Positions 39,670 to 45,535 of a stretch of DNA of 45,535 nt are shown here, in pieces. The notes below the pieces were generated by a model that saw only the letters and a program-made list of their open reading frames with translations, searched no databases and had not been told where the DNA came from. Every line of letters starts with the position of its first letter. Positions within the stretch are counted from its first letter, which is position 1. Made by a program: the position numbers and the translations under genes. The DNA is from Lysobacteraceae bacterium 2PB (lineage in GTDB: Bacteria; Pseudomonadota; Gammaproteobacteria; Xanthomonadales; Xanthomonadaceae), in contig SCMT01000030.1 in NCBI GenBank assembly GCA_005502915.1, forward strand, positions 1 through 45,535. The letters are read 5' to 3'.

Positions 39670-40737
39670 TCAGTCGCCCTGCTGCTTCTGCAGGTGCTCC
39701 CAGCGTTCCTGTTCGTCGATGGTGCGCTCGGCGGTGAGGCGGGCTTCCAGGCGGTGCAGGCCGATTTCCTCGCCGGAGTCGACGCTGTAGCCGTATTCGC
39801 CGGAGTCGACGCGCTTGAGCGTGCTGTCGATCTTGCCGATCAGCTTGCGGTAGCGGTCGCGGGTGCGCAGTTCCAGCGAGTTCTCGGTCTCGCGGGTGGC
39901 GCGTTCGGCGTCGTCGCCGACGTCGCGCACTTCGTCCTTGAGGTTCTCGATGGTCTGCTTCGACTCCTCGATCAGTTCGGCGCGCCACTGCAGCAGGCGC
40001 TGGCGGAAATACTCCAGCTGCAGCGGGTTCATGTACTCCTCGTCCGCGCTGGGCTTGTAGCCCTGCGGGACGATCGGACGGCCGGTGGCCTCGTCGGTCT
40101 TGTAGGGCACGACCTTGTACTCCGTCTTCGGCGTCGGCGAGACCGGGCGCGAGGCCACGGCCACGGCGACCTTGCCGGCAGCCGGACGGGGCGTCACGGC
40201 GGGAACGGCGGTCTGGGTCGGCTTGCTCGGGGCGGAGGCCTTGACGGCCGCCTTGGGCGCCTCGGCCTTGGCCGGGGCAGCCGGCTTGGCGGCGGCAGGC
40301 TTGGCGGCGGGCGCCGGGGCCTCGGCCTTCGGAGCCGCAGGCTTGGCTTCGACCTTGCTCGGCGGCTTCGGCGCGGGCGACTTCATCGCCGGGGCCTTGG
40401 CAGGTGCAGCAGCCTTCGCGGGCGCCTTGGCCGGCGCAGGCTTGGCAACCGGGGCGGGCTTCGGCGCGGGCGCCGGCTTGGCGGCCGGCTTGACGACGGC
40501 CTTGGTCGCTGCCGGCTTCGCCACGGCCTTCTCGGCCGGCTTGGCGGCGGGCTTCGCTGCAGGCTTGGCGGCCACGGCCTTCTTCGCCGCCGGCTTCGCG
40601 GCGGGCTTGGCCGGAGCCTTGGCGGGCGCCTTCGCCGCCGGCTTGGCAGCGGGCTTGGCCGCAGTCTTCTTGGCGGCCGCCTTGGCGGGTTGCTTGGTGG
40701 CCTTCGCGGCCTTCTTCACGGGTTTTTTCACTGCCAC
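39670..40737 (-). CDS. DksA-like protein with long Ala/Lys/Pro N-terminal tail
   Basis: A 355-residue protein from a GTG start. Residues ~1-205 are a low-complexity tail of AKPAAK-type repeats like histone-H1-like bacterial tails (AlgP type), probably binding nucleic acid. Residues 236-355 form a complete DksA domain: coiled coil (MNPLQLEYFRQRLLQWRAE onward), tip, and C-terminal EIGLHRLEAR region. All four zinc-finger cysteines of Escherichia coli DksA are replaced (Ser318, Ser321, Thr339, Glu342). At the coiled-coil tip, DxxDRA reads DDAERA, so Asp71 and Ala76 are kept and Asp74 is Glu278. It likely acts on RNA polymerase in the secondary channel. Whether it is the main DksA of the cell cannot be told. 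Confidence 0.88.
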   Translation of the reverse strand: MAVKKPVKKAAKATKQPAKAAAKKTAAKPAAKPAAKAPAKAPAKPAAKPAAKKAVAAKPAAKPAAKPAEKAVAKPAATKAVVKPAAKPAPAPKPAPVAKPAPAKAPAKAAAPAKAPAMKSPAPKPPSKVEAKPAAPKAEAPAPAAKPAAAKPAAPAKAEAPKAAVKASAPSKPTQTAVPAVTPRPAAGKVAVAVASRPVSPTPKTEYKVVPYKTDEATGRPIVPQGYKPSADEEYMNPLQLEYFRQRLLQWRAELIEESKQTIENLKDEVRDVGDDAERATRETENSLELRTRDRYRKLIGKIDSTLKRVDSGEYGYSVDSGEEIGLHRLEARLTAERTIDEQERWEHLQKQQGD

Positions 40738-40782
40738 GTCGGAGAATCCTTCGTATCTTCCCTTGAGGCGGGAAAGCGGGCT

Positions 40783-40811
40783 GTTATACCCTGCCGGGAC
40801 TGCAGCGGCAA
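40783..40811 (-). promoter_or_regulatory. promoter of the DksA-like gene
   Basis: On the minus strand TTGCCG (40811-40806) and TATAAC (40788-40783) are 17 bases apart. The -10 box ends 45 bases before the GTG start. Confidence 0.6.
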
Positions 40812-40829
40812 CCTCGTTTTCGTACGAGG

Positions 40830-41138
40830 ATGACGCACCGGTTGCCCCGCTCGCTCTCCCGCTGGATCAAATCCTTGATCGACCGTCTGCTGATCGTCGC
40901 ACTCCGCTTCTACAAACGCTGGGTGAGTCCCATGCTGGGCCAGCGATGCCGCTTCGTTCCGACCTGCTCAGAGTACTCGATGACCGCCATCGAGCGCTTC
41001 GGTGCGGTTCATGGAAGCTGGCTCACGGTGCGACGGCTGGCCCGCTGCCACCCCCTCTGCCCCGGCGGCCACGACCCGGTGCCTGAGCGCCCCGCCGCCG
41101 ACTCCTCCCGCAACGACCGCCCATCGAGCCGCCCATGA
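40830..41138 (+). CDS. yidD: YidD, membrane protein insertion efficiency factor
   Basis: A 102-residue protein. [38 protein letters not shown] and [16 protein letters not shown] contain the conserved cysteines and the GGxDPVP end of the family. An amphipathic N-terminal region would associate with the inner membrane, where YidD assists YidC. It usually sits beside rnpA/yidC; here it is apart from them, overlapping pyrC by 4 bases (ATGA). The last ~20 residues are not conserved. Confidence 0.93.
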   Translation: MTHRLPRSLSRWIKSLIDRLLIVALRFYKRWVSPMLGQRCRFVPTCSEYSMTAIERFGAVHGSWLTVRRLARCHPLCPGGHDPVPERPAADSSRNDRPSSRP

Positions 41139-42490
41139 CCGCCCACGCCCCCACCCTGATCGTCAACGCCCGCCTCGTCAACGAAGGACGCGAGTTCGAC
41201 GGCGACCTGCGCTTCGCCGACGGACGGATCACCGAAATCGGCCCGGGCCTGTCCGCGCGCGCGGGCGAGACCGTGATCGACGCCGCCGGCCGCCGCCTGC
41301 TGCCGGGCATGATCGACGACCAGGTGCACTTCCGCGAGCCGGGCCTGGAGCACAAGGGCGACCTGGCCACCGAGTCGGCCGCCGCCGTGGCCGGGGGCCT
41401 GACCAGCTTCATGGAAATGCCCAACACCAGCCCGCCGACCCTGGACCGGGCGGCGCTCGACGACAAGTACCGCCGCGCCGCCGGCCGGGCCCGGGCGAAC
41501 TACGCCTTCTACATGGGCACCAGCACCGGCAACATCGACGACATCCGCGCGATCGACCCGCTGACCACGCCCGGCGTGAAGATCTTCATGGGCGCCTCGA
41601 CCGGCAACATGCTGGTGGACGATCCGGAAGTCCTGGACGCTGTGTTCCGCGACGCGCCGACGCCGATCATCACGCACTGCGAAGACACGCCGATGATCGA
41701 CGCGGAGCTGGCGAAGTACCGCGAGAAGTACGGCGACGACGTGCCGGTCGAGTTCCACGGCGAGATCCGCAACCGCGCCGCCTGCATCAAGTCGACCGAG
41801 CTGGCGATCTCGCTGGCGCGCAAGCACGACGCCCGCCTGCACGTGCTGCACATCTCCACCGCCGACGAGCTGGCGCTGTTCGAGCGCGGCCCGCTGATCC
41901 GCCCCGACGGCAGCCGCAAGCGCATCACCGCCGAGACCTGCGTGCACTTCCTGCGCTTCGACAGCCGCGACTACGCCACGCTCGGCAACTTCATCAAGTG
42001 CAATCCCGCGATCAAGGATGCCTCCGATCGCGCAGCGATCATCCGCGCGCTGGCCGAGGACGTGATCGACGTGCTGGCGACCGACCATGCGCCGCACACG
42101 CTCGAGGAAAAGCAGAACGGCTACCTGCGCGCGCCCAGCGGCCTGCCGCTGGTGCAGTTCGCGCTGAACGCGGCGCTGGAATGCGTGCACGAAGGCCATT
42201 TCTCCACGGCACATGTCGTGCAGAAGTTCGCCCACGCCCCGGCGCAGCTGTTCGACGTGAAGGAACGCGGCTTCCTGCGCGAGGGCTACTACGCCGACCT
42301 GGTGCTGATCGACGACACGCCGTTCACCGTCGAACGCGCGCAGGTGCTGTCCAAGTGCGGCTGGTCGCCGTTTGAGGGCCACACCTTCCGCTCGCGGATC
42401 GCCTCGACCTGGGTCAACGGCCACCTTGCCTGGGACGGTGCGAGCCTCGTCGGCGAACCGCGCGGCATGCGCCTGGCCTTCGACCGCTGA
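41135..42490 (+). CDS. pyrC: dihydroorotase
   Basis: A 451-residue amidohydrolase converting carbamoyl aspartate to dihydroorotate in pyrimidine synthesis. The first metal motif reads [13 protein letters not shown], so the usual HxH is Gln63-Val-His65; this QVH form marks a known dihydroorotase subgroup (it occurs in Bacteroidetes enzymes). Other metal-site segments are [11 protein letters not shown] (bridging Lys), [19 protein letters not shown] and [12 protein letters not shown] with the catalytic Asp. [13 protein letters not shown] and a C-terminal [10 protein letters not shown] strand complete the fold. Confidence 0.93.
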   Translation: MTAHAPTLIVNARLVNEGREFDGDLRFADGRITEIGPGLSARAGETVIDAAGRRLLPGMIDDQVHFREPGLEHKGDLATESAAAVAGGLTSFMEMPNTSPPTLDRAALDDKYRRAAGRARANYAFYMGTSTGNIDDIRAIDPLTTPGVKIFMGASTGNMLVDDPEVLDAVFRDAPTPIITHCEDTPMIDAELAKYREKYGDDVPVEFHGEIRNRAACIKSTELAISLARKHDARLHVLHISTADELALFERGPLIRPDGSRKRITAETCVHFLRFDSRDYATLGNFIKCNPAIKDASDRAAIIRALAEDVIDVLATDHAPHTLEEKQNGYLRAPSGLPLVQFALNAALECVHEGHFSTAHVVQKFAHAPAQLFDVKERGFLREGYYADLVLIDDTPFTVERAQVLSKCGWSPFEGHTFRSRIASTWVNGHLAWDGASLVGEPRGMRLAFDR

Positions 42491-43371
42491 TGCGTCGTCT
42501 CGTCCTGCTGCTCGTGCCGCTCGTGCTCGCCGCCTGCGGCACCGCCACGACCGTCCGCGAAGTCCCCACCTCGTCGATGGCGGGCACCACCCAGCCGGTC
42601 GGCGTACGCCTGCCGCAGCGTGCGCAGCAGGGCGCGCTGGTGATCGGCCAGACCGATCCCGGCGCGATCGTCACCTACGCGGGCAGGACGCTGCGCGTGT
42701 CGCCGAGCGGACGCTTCGTGTTCGGCATCGGCCGCGATGCGACCGGCGATGCGGTCGTGCAGATCGCTGCGCCCGGCTTCCAGTCGCGCGAACGGCGCAT
42801 CGCCATCGATCCGCGCGACTGGCCGATCGAGCGGATCGACGGCGTGCCGCCGTCCACCGTGGATCCGCCACCGGCGATCGCCGCGCGCATCGAACGCGAA
42901 CAGGCGTCCGTGGCGGCGGTGCGCAGCCGCGACGATGCGCGCGAGGATTTCGCGCAGCCCTTCCTCTGGCCCGTCGAAGGCCGGATCAGTGGCCGCTTCG
43001 GCAACCAGCGCGTCTACAACGGTTCGCCGAAGGCCCCGCATTCGGGCATGGACATCGCCGCGGCGAACGGCACGCCGGTCAAGGCGCCGGCCGCCGGCAT
43101 CGTCACCTTCGCCGCGCCCGATCTCTACCTCACCGGCGGCACGGTGCTGATCGACCACGGCGCGGGCGTCAGCTCGAACTTCCTGCATCTCTCGCGCATC
43201 GACGTGAAGGTCGGTGATCGCGTCGAGCAGGGCCAGGTGTTCGCCGCCGTCGGCGCCACCGGGCGCTCGACGGGGCCGCACCTGCACTGGGGCATGAACT
43301 GGTTTACGACGCGGGTCGATCCGCTGCTGGTGCTGGAAGCCTCGGGCGCGGCGGCGCAGACGCCTCGCTGA
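42490..43371 (+). CDS. M23-family peptidase, lipoprotein
   Basis: A 293-residue protein. The N-terminal lipobox LVLAAC gives Cys16 as lipidation site. A beta-rich domain follows (about 40-120), then a LytM/M23 peptidase domain (about 160-285) with HSGMDIAAANGTPV (His184, Asp188) and GPHLHWGM (His264, His266), the full zinc set. It is thus likely an active cell-wall endopeptidase rather than an EnvC/NlpD-type activator. Its start overlaps the pyrC stop by one base. Confidence 0.92.
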   Translation: MRRLVLLLVPLVLAACGTATTVREVPTSSMAGTTQPVGVRLPQRAQQGALVIGQTDPGAIVTYAGRTLRVSPSGRFVFGIGRDATGDAVVQIAAPGFQSRERRIAIDPRDWPIERIDGVPPSTVDPPPAIAARIEREQASVAAVRSRDDAREDFAQPFLWPVEGRISGRFGNQRVYNGSPKAPHSGMDIAAANGTPVKAPAAGIVTFAAPDLYLTGGTVLIDHGAGVSSNFLHLSRIDVKVGDRVEQGQVFAAVGATGRSTGPHLHWGMNWFTTRVDPLLVLEASGAAAQTPR

Positions 43372-43378
43372 TCCCTGC

Positions 43379-43461
43379 TGTCATCCCGAGCGCAGCGAGG
43401 CACCTGCTTTACCGTTCCCCGGGAGATGAAAAGCAGGTCCCTCGCTGCGCTCGGGATGACA
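43379..43461. repeat. long inverted repeat (REP-like)
   Basis: Arms 43379-43400 and 43440-43461 are perfect 22-bp complements beginning TGTCATCCCGAGCGCAGCGA. Inner arms ACCTGCTTT (43402-43410) and AAAGCAGGT (43430-43438) extend the stem. It lies between two convergent genes. It has no T-tract of its own and is probably a dispersed repeat rather than a dedicated terminator. Confidence 0.75.
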
Positions 43462-43475
43462 ACAAGAAGCAGGCG

Positions 43476-43958
43476 TCATCGACGCATTCCGCGCCACGTG
43501 CCGACCTGCACGACGCACACCACCGCAGCACAGCCGAGTCCCGCCAGCAGCCACGGGCTGCCCAGCACGCCCGCGATGGCCGGCGTCGCCAGCCATGCGG
43601 ACAATTCCTCGCGGAACGCCAGCGCGGCCATCGCGATGGCGCCGCCGTAACCCAGCACGAACGCCGAGCGCAGCCTGCGGATGAACCGGGCGTCGGCGCG
43701 TCGGCGTTCCGCGACCAGCGCCGCGATCCGCTGCGCCTGCGCATACGCGAAATTGCTCGGCAACGAGGCCTCCGGCTCGCGATCGAGCGCACGCGCGATC
43801 AGCCGGTAGCGCAGGGCGCGCGCGTCGCCGACCGGCGGATCGCCCTGCCGATGCGCCTCGCGGGCGTCTTCCTGCAGCCGCCATTCGTGCGCGCGCAGCG
43901 TGTCGGCATCGAAGTCATGGGGATCATCTCGCTTCGGATCTTCGGGCGACATGTTCAT
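43476..43958 (-). CDS. membrane protein encoded with the ECF sigma factor
   Basis: A 160-residue protein: a charged, mainly helical N-terminal ~105 residues, then two hydrophobic segments (about 107-123 and 135-152). It starts inside the end of the ECF sigma gene (ATGA overlap), the position typical for an anti-sigma factor. No zinc-binding HxxxCxxC motif is seen, so it is not a ZAS-type anti-sigma domain. The role as membrane-bound regulator of the sigma factor is an inference from gene order. Confidence 0.7.
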   Translation of the reverse strand: MNMSPEDPKRDDPHDFDADTLRAHEWRLQEDAREAHRQGDPPVGDARALRYRLIARALDREPEASLPSNFAYAQAQRIAALVAERRRADARFIRRLRSAFVLGYGGAIAMAALAFREELSAWLATPAIAGVLGSPWLLAGLGCAAVVCVVQVGTWRGMRR

Positions 43959-44515
43959 GGGAAGGCTCCGGTTTCCAGATGCGCGCGCAGCTTCAGACGC
44001 GCGCGGAACAGATGGCTCTTGATGGTGCCGGCCGGCAGTCCGGTGATCTGCGCGATCTCCGGTATCGGCACGTCGTCGAGGTGGTGCAGGGTCAGCAGCA
44101 TGCGCGGCAGTGGCGGCAGGGTCTCGATGGCGTCGTGCAGCCGTCGCGCGGCGGCCGCGTCGTCACAGGCGGCGGCGTAGTCGAAGGTCTCGATCTCGTC
44201 CTCGGCGCTCAGCAGGGCTTCGTCGCTGCGCAGCTCCGCGTCCAGGCCGATCCTGCGCCGTTCGAGGTGGCGCAGCGCGATCGAATACGCCACCCGGCCG
44301 ATCCAGTGCCTGAGCGGGCAGTCGTGCCGGTACTGGTGCAGGTTCTGGTACACGCGCAGGAAGGTGTCCTGGCACAGGTCGCGGGCGTCGTCGACATCGC
44401 GCACCAGGCGATGCACGATGTGCCAGCACAGGCCCTGGTACTCGCCCACGAGCCGCTCGAACGCACCCGGCGCACCAGCGAGGACGGCTTCGACGAGGGC
44501 GCGATCGGGGTGCAT
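43955..44515 (-). CDS. ECF-type RNA polymerase sigma factor
   Basis: A 186-residue sigma factor. Region 2 is ERLVGEYQGLCWHIVHRLVR with DDARDLCQDTFLRVYQNL (about 20-65). Region 4 is LPPLPRMLLTLHHLDDVPIPEIA followed by GLPAGTIKSHLFRARLKLR (about 130-178), which binds the -35 element. The linker between regions is acidic. A promoter-like TGCAACC-N14-CGTATC lies upstream, matching one before the divergent gene, so autoregulation is likely. Confidence 0.93.
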   Translation of the reverse strand: MHPDRALVEAVLAGAPGAFERLVGEYQGLCWHIVHRLVRDVDDARDLCQDTFLRVYQNLHQYRHDCPLRHWIGRVAYSIALRHLERRRIGLDAELRSDEALLSAEDEIETFDYAAACDDAAAARRLHDAIETLPPLPRMLLTLHHLDDVPIPEIAQITGLPAGTIKSHLFRARLKLRAHLETGAFP

Positions 44516-44542
44516 GCGAATCCGGGCAGCAATATCGACCTA

Positions 44543-44569
44543 GATACGCGAGCGGGCCGACCGGTTGCA
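44543..44569 (-). promoter_or_regulatory. predicted ECF-dependent promoter of the sigma gene
   Basis: On the minus strand TGCAACC (44569-44563), 14 bases, then CGTATC (44548-44543). The AAC -35 and CGT -10 cores are typical of ECF promoters. It ends 27 bases before the sigma factor ATG. Confidence 0.6.
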
Positions 44570-44603
44570 AACCGGCGGCGCGCGGCCTGCCGCACACCAG
44601 GAG

Positions 44604-44630
44604 TGCAACCGCTTCGCCCCTTCACGTGTC
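44604..44630 (+). promoter_or_regulatory. predicted ECF-dependent promoter of the divergent gene
   Basis: TGCAACC (44604-44610), 14 bases, then CGTGTC (44625-44630), the same arrangement as before the sigma gene on the other strand. It ends 40 bases before the ATG at 44671. Confidence 0.6.
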
Positions 44631-44670
44631 CTGTGTGGAAACGGGCCAGTCGCCCGACCCGGACCCTCCC

Positions 44671-45009
44671 ATGGAACTCAAGCAGATCATCGTCCCGCTG
44701 GCCCTGTTCGTCTGCATCACCTACGCGTTCCGCGTGCTGGTGGACGCCGTCATGCGCTACCGCATGCTGCGCGAACCCGGTACCGAGGACCTGCTGCGCT
44801 CGATCCTGCAGGGCGAACAGGCCGAACGCCGGCTGTCCTCGCTGCGCTGGGGCCTGCTCGCGACTTTCCTCGCGACCGGCTTCGCGATCATCGACCTGAT
44901 CGGCCTGCGCGAGGTCACGCCCGGCGCGATCGGCATCCTGCTCGCCGCCACCGGGCTGAGCCAGCTGCTCTACTTCGCCCTCACCCGCGATCGCCGCGAC
45001 GCGCGCTGA
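44671..45009 (+). CDS. small inner-membrane protein (DUF6249-like)
   Basis: A 112-residue protein with a hydrophobic N-terminal segment (about 6-22), a charged middle (about 28-58) and a hairpin of two hydrophobic segments (about 60-75 and 84-104). IIVPLALFVCITYAFRVLVDA recalls the DUF6249 family, but I cannot confirm it. The ATG at 44671 is preferred over a GTG at 44626, because the latter lies inside the predicted -10 element. It shares a promoter motif with the divergent ECF sigma gene and is its likely target. Confidence 0.7.
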   Translation: MELKQIIVPLALFVCITYAFRVLVDAVMRYRMLREPGTEDLLRSILQGEQAERRLSSLRWGLLATFLATGFAIIDLIGLREVTPGAIGILLAATGLSQLLYFALTRDRRDAR

Positions 45010-45119
45010 CGCGCTGAAGCCTCCGCATCGACACGAACCGGCGTGCGCCCCGCGCCGGACGCCCCCGCCTTGCCGGACGATCAGTCCGCGCCATCACCGC
45101 GCCCCCATCGGACCCCTCC

Positions 45120-45422
45120 ATGCAGATCAAGACCAGCTACCTCCCCACCCTGTTCGGCTTCGCCCTGGGCGCGCTCGCCATGCACGCCTGCGCCACGCCG
45201 CTTGCAGGGCTGGCCGACATGCAACCTGTCCGCACCGAAGCCATGCCAGACGCGCTGCGCCGGCTCGATGCCATCGTCCCGCGACTGCTCGCAGAGAAGC
45301 GCATCGCCAGCGTCTCGGTCGCGCGGATCGAGGACGGCCGGCTGTCGTTCGTCGCTGCCTGGGGCGAAGCGAGCCCGGGCGTGCCGGCGACGCCGGGTAC
45401 GCTCTACAACATCGCGTCGATG
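45120..45422 (+). pseudogene. serine hydrolase (beta-lactamase-related), interrupted
   Basis: Only 101 residues remain: a signal-peptide-like N-terminus (about 1-25), then ALRRLDAIVPRLLAEKRIASVSVARIEDG-type sequence and TLYNIASM. In class C beta-lactamase/esterase relatives this region continues as the catalytic SxxK motif (SMTK or similar). Here the frame stops directly after Ser-Met, where IS sequence begins at 45423. The product would lack the catalytic lysine and the rest of the enzyme, so the gene is inactivated. The 3' part lies beyond the window. Confidence 0.85.
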
Positions 45423-45535
45423 TGAAGCGTCCTCGTTTCTTCGAGTCATGCAGAAGTAGAGGTTGACGGGGATTGTGCCCGAGCGAAGGCGACCGGCGAC
45501 AGGCCGGCCAGCGATCGATGCGGGCGATGGTGGTT
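45423..45535 (-). mobile_element. IS3-family insertion sequence, 3' end (partial)
   Basis: The junction at 45423 begins TGAAGCGTCCTCGTTTCTTC, which has the TG start and look of an IS3-family (IS407-like) terminal inverted repeat. A transposase C-terminus on the minus strand ends 23 bases inside it. The other end and any target duplication are outside the window. Confidence 0.8.
45446..45535 (-). CDS. IS3-family transposase (OrfB), C-terminal fragment
   Basis: The last 29 residues of an open frame entering from the right edge read NHHRPHRSLAGLSPVAFARA and a short tail before TGA. NxxRPHxSLxGLxPxxFA is the signature end of IS3-family OrfB integrases, just after the catalytic DDE domain. The rest of the gene is not in the window. 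Confidence 0.85.
   Translation of the reverse strand, partial: NHHRPHRSLAGLSPVAFARAQSPSTSTSA

Noticed and set aside
40230-40735. Dense repeats that could be taken for a repeat array.
   Set aside because: They are irregular codon repeats for the Ala/Lys/Pro tail of the DksA-like protein, without constant repeats and spacers, so not CRISPR.
44626-45009. Longer version of the small membrane protein starting with GTG at 44626.
   Set aside because: The start lies inside the predicted -10 element and would precede the transcript start.

Overview
The window is high-GC chromosomal DNA that reads like a member of the Lysobacteraceae (Xanthomonadaceae), in the Lysobacter/Luteimonas/Xanthomonas neighbourhood. 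The strongest evidence is the arginine cluster. It encodes an N-acetylornithine carbamoyltransferase (argF'), an acetylcitrulline deacetylase and a fused acetylglutamate synthase-kinase, the route known from Xanthomonas. A TrpR-family regulator leading the his operon and several protein details, such as a HisB phosphatase domain without zinc cysteines, agree with this. Both window edges look like assembly breaks. The right edge lies in an IS3-family element, and the first ~70 bases do not look like the gene that follows.

Layout. 1-3.4 kb (+): a DUF1800/DUF1501 pair, the second with a Tat signal, closed by a strong hairpin. 3.4-4.1 kb (-): a bacterial PH-domain protein of the YvbH type. 4.3-11.9 kb (-): the complete histidine operon hisR-G-D-C-B-H-A-F-IE, with most junctions overlapping by a few bases, and a palindromic operator/promoter region upstream of hisR. 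12.0-12.1 kb: a REP-like inverted repeat. 12.2-13.6 kb (-): hisS. 13.7 kb (+): tRNA-Pro(CGG) with its own promoter and a terminator.

13.8-25.0 kb (-): a vitamin B12 operon behind a textbook cobalamin riboswitch: btuB, a small membrane protein, cobO, cobB, cbiB, threonine-phosphate decarboxylase, cobQ, cobU, cobT, an alpha-ribazole phosphatase and cobS. It holds uptake plus the late (adenosylation, amidation, nucleotide-loop) steps; no corrin-ring genes lie in the window. 25.1-35.1 kb (-): argF'-argG-argE'-argB(A)-GNAT-argC-argH-proB-proA, preceded by a leader with a strong terminator and a possible Arg-containing leader peptide.

35.6-45.5 kb: a mixed region. It contains a small exported protein, cysS, a free-standing sigma region 4 protein, sufE, an MFS transporter, a DksA-like protein with a long Ala/Lys/Pro tail and no zinc cysteines, yidD-pyrC-M23 lipoprotein, an ECF sigma factor with a membrane-protein partner, and a divergent small membrane protein. 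The ECF sigma gene and the divergent gene share the same promoter motif (TGCAACC-N14-CGTRTC), which suggests autoregulation and a first target. The window ends in a serine hydrolase gene cut inside its catalytic SxxK motif by the IS3-family element.

Most of the window is ordinary biosynthetic chromosome. The less-explained parts are the ECF module, the sigma-4 mini-protein with a structured 5' leader, the zero-cysteine DksA variant, the arg leader and the membrane protein of the B12 operon.
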